From contig JAEDOJ010000090.1 in the NCBI GenBank assembly GCA_016302015.1, positions 1 to 6,372 of the forward strand: a stretch of 6,372 nucleotides of DNA. The letters run 5' to 3'. Of this stretch, positions 3,433 to 6,372 are shown in pieces (the first letter of the stretch is position 1; each line of letters opens with the position of its first letter). Source of the DNA: Oscillospiraceae bacterium (lineage in GTDB: Bacteria > Bacillota_A > Clostridia > Oscillospirales > Oscillospiraceae). The position numbers were made by a program, and so were the translations under genes. A model generated the notes under the pieces. It did not search any database and had not been told where the DNA came from. It was given only the letters and a program-made list of their open reading frames with translations.

Positions 3433-3758
3433 GCACCACCGCCTCCGCGGAAATAAATCCCATCAGCAACATTCTGGATGTCGCCGGTGTTCATCGCCAG
3501 CTCCAGAATGGCACATTGTCCGCAGTGAAACCAGGCGCAGCGGTCGCCCCTGCACTCCGGCGGAATATTGGCCGGACAGGCCAGCAACATTTTGTGGCCG
3601 CACCGAAGCACGCCATTGATGAGCGCCGGAGCCAGCTCAGGCATGTCGTTCCATGTGTCAGCCATGCTCTCAGGATCCGGGAGATCGTCGCTGATAACTT
3701 CATCATCTTCGACGCTCATACGTTTCTTCCGAATCACCGGTATCATTTCATAATTCAT
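3429..3758 (-). CDS. Probable chimera: RepA-type ATPase N-terminus joined to a cysteine-rich tail
   Basis: A 109-residue frame. Residues about 35-60 (TWNDMPELAPALINGVL, then CGHKMLLA) match the stretch just before the Walker A P-loop in RepA/AAA-type replicative helicases of clostridial phages, where I would expect GPSKAGKS next. Instead the frame goes to CPANIPPECRGDRCAWFHCG and QCAILELAM, the look of another family of small phage proteins with a C-x4-C-A-W...C-A pattern (C69, C74, C82). No P-loop or ATPase core is present, so it cannot work as a helicase. The simplest reading is an in-frame deletion joint near position 3575. Its start overlaps the upstream stop as ATGA, and so does its end. 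The N-terminal assignment rests on memory of the motif alone; it could instead be a single unknown small protein. Confidence 0.5.
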   Translation of the reverse strand: MNYEMIPVIRKKRMSVEDDEVISDDLPDPESMADTWNDMPELAPALINGVLRCGHKMLLACPANIPPECRGDRCAWFHCGQCAILELAMNTGDIQNVADGIYFRGGGGA

Positions 3759-3997
3759 GCTCCGGCGCCCTCCAGTCCGAAAAGCGTATCCATATAGGCC
3801 ACCAGGTCATCACGCCGGAAAAACCAGCTCTGCCCTTGCTTTGCGCCCTTCAGTACGCCATCCTTCGCCATCTTGGCGATCACTTCCGGGTTTCGCCGGA
3901 GAAGAAGGCCGGCTTCGGCACAGTTACAAATTACGGGAAGCTCTTCTACGCTGTGAATCACCCGGCGGGGCTTATTTGGTCTTGCGGCTCTATACAC
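3755..3997 (-). CDS. Excisionase-like helix-turn-helix (HTH_17) protein
   Basis: An 80-residue DNA-binding protein. Residues about 19-72 (EELPVICNCAEAGLLLRRNP, then VIAKMAKDGVLKGAKQGQSW, then FRRDDLVAYMDTLFG) have the MerR-like winged fold of the excisionase family, with the typical W-x-x-x-R-D-L end. I chose GTG 3997-3995 as start because AGGAGG (4010-4005) sits seven bases before it. An upstream in-frame ATG would place it inside the preceding gene without a site. In integrative elements such proteins direct excision or regulate early genes. As the only Xis-like gene seen, it is the best candidate partner of the integrase at 5547. Its stop overlaps the next start (ATGA). Confidence 0.7.
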   Translation of the reverse strand: MYRAARPNKPRRVIHSVEELPVICNCAEAGLLLRRNPEVIAKMAKDGVLKGAKQGQSWFFRRDDLVAYMDTLFGLEGAGA

Positions 3998-4088
3998 GAT
4001 GATTCCTCCTCTCGATAAAGTCCACCAGGGCAAACAGCCAGCGCGTCAGCTGGACAGCCCCTGAAAAAACTACGGCTAAGTAAAGCAT
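3990..4088 (-). CDS. Small hydrophobic peptide (32 aa)
   Basis: A 32-codon frame lies one base after the stop of the cysteine-rich gene and overlaps the GTG of the next gene by 8 bases, so it fills the only gap in the operon. The first 25 residues (MLYLAVVFSGAVQLTRWLFA and on) are mostly hydrophobic, one possible membrane segment broken by Arg, with a basic end ERRNHRV. The ribosome binding site is weak (GGTGGGGG). The packing suggests it is real, and its end also carries the ribosome binding site of the next gene. Function unknown. Confidence 0.4.
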   Translation of the reverse strand: MLYLAVVFSGAVQLTRWLFALVDFIERRNHRV

Positions 4089-4089
4089 T

Positions 4090-4344
4090 TCAGCCCCCAC
4101 CTTCCACGGGTATGTAATTACCCTCGGTGACTGTTTGAATCTCTGAATCGACCTTGTAGCTGGGCGATTTTTTGAGATATTCGGTCCTTTTTGCTCTCTG
4201 TTCATCTGTCAGTTTGATATTGGGGTTCCTTCCAAGTCTGAACGGATGCAGGGAGCAGTTCTCACACGGGCACAAGCGGACTTCCTTCGCATGTTCGCCA
4301 CAGCAGTCCAGGCATTTTGCGCGGATCGCTTTCATCGGTGTCAT
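4090..4344 (-). CDS. Conserved cysteine-rich phage protein
   Basis: An 84-residue protein beginning MTPMKAIRAKCLDCC, followed by EVRLCPCENCSLHPFRLGRN. This is a widespread phage early protein with a cluster of cysteines and histidines (C11, C14, C15, H18, C25, C27, C30, H33) likely to bind zinc. The C-terminal half is charged (LTDEQRAKRTEYLKKS) and then less ordered. Relatives carry no experimental function that I know of; a small nucleic-acid-binding or adaptor role is a guess. AGGAG lies eight bases before the ATG, and only three bases separate it from the Cro-like gene, so the two are co-transcribed from the leftward promoter. Confidence 0.65.
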   Translation of the reverse strand: MTPMKAIRAKCLDCCGEHAKEVRLCPCENCSLHPFRLGRNPNIKLTDEQRAKRTEYLKKSPSYKVDSEIQTVTEGNYIPVEGGG

Positions 4345-4347
4345 GGT

Positions 4348-4539
4348 TCACTCTCCTTCCAGAATGTCGGCCGGGTCGCAGTTGAGCGCCTGGGAAATGC
4401 GGCCAAGGGTAGACGGCTTGATGCTGTCACCCTTCCGGATGCGGGTCAGGGTCTGCGAAGAAGTAACGCTGCGCAGATCAGAGATGATTTTGCACAGCCT
4501 GGCTAACTGCAGATCCAGCTTGCGATTGTCGATTTTCAT
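4348..4539 (-). CDS. Cro-like XRE-family regulator
   Basis: A 63-residue protein made almost only of a helix-turn-helix of the Cro/CI (HTH_26) type: MKIDNRKLDLQLARL as helix 1, the recognition area SVTSSQTLTRIRKGD at 24-38, and TLGRISQALNCDPADILEGE at the end. It is the first gene of the leftward operon, directly behind the leftward promoter, which is the position of cro in temperate phages. It probably binds the three 17-bp operators to counter the repressor encoded on the other side. The ribosome binding site is GGGGGTG, seven bases before ATG 4539. Confidence 0.8.
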   Translation of the reverse strand: MKIDNRKLDLQLARLCKIISDLRSVTSSQTLTRIRKGDSIKPSTLGRISQALNCDPADILEGE

Positions 4540-4554
4540 TTGTTCACCCCCAAA

Positions 4555-4571
4555 ATAACCATATCGGTTGT
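4555..4571. promoter_or_regulatory. Operator O1
   Basis: ATAACCATATCGGTTGT: half-sites of the ACAACC-N5-GGTTGT type, one base off consensus. It lies just downstream of the predicted start of the leftward transcript, so a bound protein would block it. Confidence 0.75.
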
Positions 4572-4580
4572 TATAAGCCT

Positions 4581-4609
4581 ATGATACAACCAAAAAGGTT
4601 GTCTGTCAA
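4581..4609 (-). promoter_or_regulatory. Strong leftward promoter of the early operon
   Basis: On the minus strand TTGACA (4609-4604) and TATCAT (4586-4581) are spaced by exactly 17 bases; start expected near 4574. The perfect operator O2 occupies the spacer almost base for base, and O1 follows the start. It should drive everything down to 1164. Confidence 0.85.
4586..4602. promoter_or_regulatory. Operator O2 (perfect palindrome)
   Basis: ACAACCAAAAAGGTTGT is a perfect inverted repeat with 6-bp arms and a 5-base A-tract centre. It fills the spacer of the leftward promoter and is the best match to the consensus, so it is likely the strongest site. Confidence 0.85.
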
Positions 4610-4627
4610 TATGAAAAGAAAAAAAAG

Positions 4628-4644
4628 ATTACCAAAATGGTTGT
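4628..4644. promoter_or_regulatory. Operator O3
   Basis: ATTACCAAAATGGTTGT keeps the right half-site exactly and four of six bases on the left. It overlaps the -35 box of the rightward promoter. Centres of O1, O2 and O3 are 31 and 42 bases apart, three and four helical turns. Confidence 0.7.
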
Positions 4645-4669
4645 TTCTGAATTTCTGTTGTGGTATGCT
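4641..4669 (+). promoter_or_regulatory. Rightward promoter of the repressor gene
   Basis: TTGTTT (4641-4646) and TATGCT (4664-4669) are 17 bases apart, with an extended -10 TG at 4661-4662. The transcript would start near 4676, leaving a leader of about a dozen bases. O3 covers the -35 box, so the repressor can limit its own supply. Confidence 0.65.
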
Positions 4670-4688
4670 ATCCATTGGAGGTGGTCAC

Positions 4689-5186
4689 ATGAAGGTAGGT
4701 CAGCATATAAGGCAAGCCAGAGAATTGGCAAACATGACTCAGGCCGAACTTGGCGAAAAAATAGGCGTTTCCGGGGTTGCGATTATGCGATATGAAAAAG
4801 GCACACGACAGCCACGCATTGAACAACTACAGGCAATAGCTGATGCACTGAATGTTTCTCCCTTTTATCTTCTCGGAGATGAAAAGGCAACCATGTGCGC
4901 GAATGATATTAAAGCTTCCATTGGATTAGAAGATTATCTTAAATCGCTTGGATATGAGTTTGTGACAGACTATGAACGCGGCGGAAAGGAGTATGAACTT
5001 TGCATTGATAGGACGCAAAAAAAGCTATACCTGCTCTCACCAGATAAAGTGTCACAGTTCGAATATGCAGTGCGAACTTATACAAATTTTAGTATTGCAG
5101 AATTATTAGAGAGCGGCGAAGAGATTGATGATGATGATGGATGGTTTGACCAGCATAACACCAGGCAGACAGATGTAAAAAAATAA
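4689..5186 (+). CDS. CI-like XRE-family repressor
   Basis: A 165-residue protein. Residues about 5-58 are a classic HTH_3 domain (IRQARELANMTQAELGEKIG, then VAIMRYEKGTRQP, then QAIADALNVSPFYLLG). Residues 70-165 are an acidic C-terminal part without the Ser/Lys dyad of S24 autoprotease repressors, so SOS-type self-cleavage is not expected. I start at ATG 4689 because GGAGGTGG lies just upstream. The frame stays open back to 4581, but that extension would cross two operators (O2 and O3) and the gene's own promoter. It should hold the leftward operon silent through O1-O3. The gene is visibly richer in A+T than its neighbours, which suggests a separate origin or domain swap. It ends facing the leftward terminator of the toxin transcript. 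Confidence 0.85.
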   Translation: MKVGQHIRQARELANMTQAELGEKIGVSGVAIMRYEKGTRQPRIEQLQAIADALNVSPFYLLGDEKATMCANDIKASIGLEDYLKSLGYEFVTDYERGGKEYELCIDRTQKKLYLLSPDKVSQFEYAVRTYTNFSIAELLESGEEIDDDDGWFDQHNTRQTDVKK

Positions 5187-5208
5187 GCCCCAGGCAGAAA
5201 GCCCGGGG
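5177..5208 (-). terminator. Terminator of the toxin transcript
   Basis: Arms 5188-5195 and 5201-5208 form an 8-bp stem with a 5-base loop. The single irregular pair is a G-U wobble on the minus strand but an A-C mismatch on the plus strand, and the A-run at 5177-5183 gives U's only leftward. It lies just after the repressor stop and ends minus-strand RNA from the toxin gene, which would thus span the whole antisense RNA. Confidence 0.75.
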
Positions 5209-5210
5209 AG

Positions 5211-5239
5211 TTGACAATCTTGAACTTTATGGCTATACT
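5211..5239 (+). promoter_or_regulatory. Strong promoter of the antisense (antitoxin) RNA
   Basis: TTGACA (5211-5216) and TATACT (5234-5239) with a 17-base spacer: an almost ideal sigma-A promoter that points at no plus-strand protein gene. The start is expected near 5246. Its strength compared with the weak toxin promoter is what type I systems require. Confidence 0.85.
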
Positions 5240-5245
5240 CAAAGT

Positions 5246-5337
5246 AACAAAGGGCGCTACCGGCAGACGGTTAGCCCCTCATAAGTGCTTTGAAGTGATC
5301 GCCGTACTTGTCAGGGTGCCGGCGGTCACTTCTTTTT
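5246..5337 (+). ncRNA. Antisense RNA, antitoxin of a type I system
   Basis: A roughly 92-base RNA is predicted between a consensus promoter (5211-5239) and an intrinsic terminator (5293-5337), with no good reading frame. Near its 5' end GGGCGCTACC and GGTTAGCCCC form an imperfect hairpin. Its 3' terminator stem covers the last codon and stop codon of the small hydrophobic peptide gene on the other strand, and the rest lies opposite the toxin mRNA 3' region. Convergent overlap of a short stable RNA with the 3' end of a membrane-peptide mRNA is the arrangement of Gram-positive type I toxin-antitoxin pairs such as txpA/RatA and bsrG/SR4. Pairing would block translation or trigger RNase III cleavage. 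Confidence 0.7.
5293..5337 (+). terminator. Terminator of the antisense RNA
   Basis: Arms 5293-5304 and 5320-5331 pair over 12 bases with one wobble, around a 15-base loop, followed by five T's at 5333-5337. The right arm contains the toxin stop codon. Both strands can form the stem, but only the plus strand has the T-run. Confidence 0.8.
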
Positions 5338-5415
5338 GTATACCTGAATGAACAGGCCGCAAATACCAACAATGAGAATACCGATCTGAATCAGGTCAGA
5401 GTATGTAACCATCAT
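5326..5415 (-). CDS. Small holin-like toxin peptide of a type I toxin-antitoxin system
   Basis: A 29-residue peptide: MMVTYSDLIQ at the start, a hydrophobic stretch IGILIVGICGLFIQV at about residues 11-25, and YKKK at the end. This is the pattern of the 'putative holin-like toxin' (Hol_Tox) peptides common in Clostridia and Bacilli: short polar start with TY-x-x-L, one membrane helix, lysine tail. Such peptides insert in the membrane and stop growth when made in excess. AGGAGG (5428-5423) is seven bases before the first of two ATGs. The site sits in a hairpin arm GCCCTC/GAGGGC (5446-5441 and 5426-5421), which would hide it from ribosomes. The locus lies between repressor and integrase, where it would act as an addiction module keeping the element in the host. 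Confidence 0.8.
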   Translation of the reverse strand: MMVTYSDLIQIGILIVGICGLFIQVYKKK

Positions 5416-5420
5416 GGGCA

Positions 5421-5498
5421 GCCCTCCTCTCATTGGATCAGAGGGCAAGAAGCTGCCCCCTGTCAGAGGGCCAACCGCCTACCGTTACTGGTAGCGCC
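5421..5498 (-). promoter_or_regulatory. Structured 5' leader of the toxin mRNA
   Basis: In minus-strand sense the leader folds into three stems: CGCTACC with GGTAGGCG (5497-5477, one bulge); GCCCTC/GGGGGC (5471-5466 and 5460-5455, loop of five); and GCCCTC/GAGGGC (5446-5441 and 5426-5421), whose second arm overlaps the AGGAGG ribosome binding site. Hidden ribosome binding sites are common in type I toxin mRNAs. The first hairpin resembles that of the antisense RNA 5' end, both containing GGCGCTACC. Confidence 0.6.
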
Positions 5499-5504
5499 AT
5501 AGTC

Positions 5505-5533
5505 AGAATAACATAGAAATTTGTTGAGCGCAA
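5505..5533 (-). promoter_or_regulatory. Probable toxin promoter
   Basis: On the minus strand TTGCGC (5533-5528) and TATTCT (5510-5505) are 17 bases apart; start near 5498. It is weaker than the antisense promoter. It overlaps the start of the integrase ribosome binding site on the other strand, so toxin and integrase expression may interfere. Confidence 0.5.
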
Positions 5534-5546
5534 GGGGGTGTGCTTC

Positions 5547-6372
5547 ATGGCAAGAGCAAAAAAACGCGCTGACGGGCGCTACTGCGCTCAGATATACCTT
5601 GGAAGAGATGAGAACGGTAAGCGGCAGTATAAGAGCGTCTATGGCAAGTCTCCGGCGGAGCTGAAGGAGAAGGAAACCGCCGTCCGGCTCCAACTTGGCC
5701 GGGGGCTGGATGTGCTTTCCCAGCGGGACAGCTTCGACACCTGGGCAGATGATTGGATCCGGCTGAAGGAGAAGGAGGGTATCACCTGCCGCCAGATGGA
5801 CAACTACCGACGGGCCGTGAAGCTATGGAAAGAGGAGCTGCAAGGCTATGAGATAGGCCAGGTCCGCGCCGATGATATAGAGCGGGTGCTGATTGATCTG
5901 ACAGACCAGGGCCTCGCACAGCGCACGATTAGCCTTTACCGCTCCACAATCCGGCAGATCATGCAGCGGGCCGTTGGCCGGGTCATTCCGGCAAATCCGG
6001 AAGAACAGGTTCAGCTTTCCGCCGTGGGCCGTAAGGAGGAGCAGCGCCGCGCTCTGAGCGATGAAGAACAGAAATGGATATGGGACACGCCTCACCGTGC
6101 GCAGCCCGTGGCGGTCATTATGATGCTCTCCGGCCTGCGCCGGGGTGAGCTGGCCGCGCTGACCTGGAACGACGTGGACCTTAAGGCGCGCACGATCACC
6201 GTCAACAAGGTCATAGAATACGATTCCAACGGCATTCCCAATCTTCGGCACATTACCAAAACCGCTGCCGGTATGCGGACTGTGGATATTCCGCAGCGGC
6301 TTGCCGACTATATGGCAGGCCTGCCGCGGGACAATCTGCTGGTGATCCACAGCGCCCGGGGCGGCGTTATGA
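5547..6372 (+). CDS. int: Tyrosine recombinase (integrase), 3' end beyond window
   Basis: The frame is open from ATG 5547 to the window end, 275 codons, with AAGGGGGTG six bases before the start. Residues about 1-45 (ADGRYCAQIYLGRDENGKRQ) are the AP2-like arm-binding domain, about 60-145 (TWADDWIRLKEKEGITCRQM to the RQIMQRAV helix) the core-binding SAM-like domain, and about 168 onward the catalytic domain. Visible active-site residues are R198 in SGLRRGELAALTW and probable K238 in ITKTAAGMRTVDIP. The HxxR, H/W and nucleophile Tyr lie beyond the window; the usual length is about 370-400 residues, so roughly 100 are missing. This enzyme most likely inserted the element into tRNA-Lys (remnant at 1017-1064). 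It reads toward the unseen right end, where the full tRNA-Lys and second attachment site are expected. Confidence 0.92.
   Translation, partial: MARAKKRADGRYCAQIYLGRDENGKRQYKSVYGKSPAELKEKETAVRLQLGRGLDVLSQRDSFDTWADDWIRLKEKEGITCRQMDNYRRAVKLWKEELQGYEIGQVRADDIERVLIDLTDQGLAQRTISLYRSTIRQIMQRAVGRVIPANPEEQVQLSAVGRKEEQRRALSDEEQKWIWDTPHRAQPVAVIMMLSGLRRGELAALTWNDVDLKARTITVNKVIEYDSNGIPNLRHITKTAAGMRTVDIPQRLADYMAGLPRDNLLVIHSARGGVM

Noticed and set aside
3274..3456. Plus-strand 60-residue frame with one hydrophobic segment and a GGAGG upstream
   Set aside because: It lies wholly opposite the zinc-ribbon gene. The Leu/Phe-rich segment is what the complement of its Lys/Glu-rich codons gives. No promoter is seen on the plus strand.
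4581..4688. Extended N-terminus of the repressor from an upstream ATG at 4581
   Set aside because: It would cross operators O2 and O3 and the repressor's own promoter. The ATG at 4689 has a strong ribosome binding site and begins where the HTH domain normally begins.
5187..5208. Rightward terminator of the repressor gene
   Set aside because: On the plus strand the hairpin has an A-C mismatch and no following T-run; the G-U pair and A-run show that it serves the minus strand.
5308..5502. Plus-strand 64-residue frame over the toxin region
   Set aside because: It runs through the antisense terminator and opposite the toxin leader, without a ribosome binding site; the minus-strand peptide explains the sequence better.
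5823..6350. Minus-strand 175-residue frame at the right end
   Set aside because: It is the complement of the integrase gene, which shows recombinase motifs including the catalytic Arg and Lys.

Overview
The window looks like a gut-type Firmicute of class Clostridia, possibly the Oscillospiraceae group. This rests on AGGAGG-type ribosome binding sites, sigma-A style promoters, moderately high GC, and clostridial phage gene types. No species can be named.

Positions 1-1016 are chromosomal flank. They hold the first codons of a leftward gene, an intact Crp/Fnr-family regulator (100-765) with a clear promoter and a perfect 16-bp palindrome before its start, and two leftward terminators. At 1017-1064 lies only the 3' half of a tRNA-Lys (UUU) gene on the minus strand. 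Its homology stops in the anticodon stem, which marks one end of an integrated element that targeted tRNA-Lys.

From about 1065 to beyond 6372 the DNA is that element. Its core is a phage-like switch at 4540-4690: a strong leftward promoter, a rightward promoter and three 17-bp operators, between a Cro-like gene on the left and a CI-like repressor on the right. Right of the repressor is a compact type I toxin-antitoxin locus (29-residue hydrophobic peptide on the minus strand, antisense RNA on the plus strand). A tyrosine integrase follows and runs off the window.

The leftward operon (4539 to 1164) is tightly packed, with five ATGA stop/start overlaps. It carries small phage regulators and cysteine-rich proteins. 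The replication-type genes appear only as pieces: the start of a RepA-type ATPase joined to an unrelated tail, the tail of a VapE-type protein, a VRR-NUC nuclease start joined to a Lar-like zinc-finger tail, and the tail of a sigma-like factor. I read these as joints left by successive internal deletions. Between the VapE tail and the nuclease fusion is an array of twelve GGCAAC/GTTGCC hexamers with inverted repeats and an AT-rich core, a candidate replication origin. No capsid, packaging or lysis genes are seen. The element is either a strongly reduced prophage/integrative element or a small satellite that keeps integration, repression, addiction and possibly an origin.
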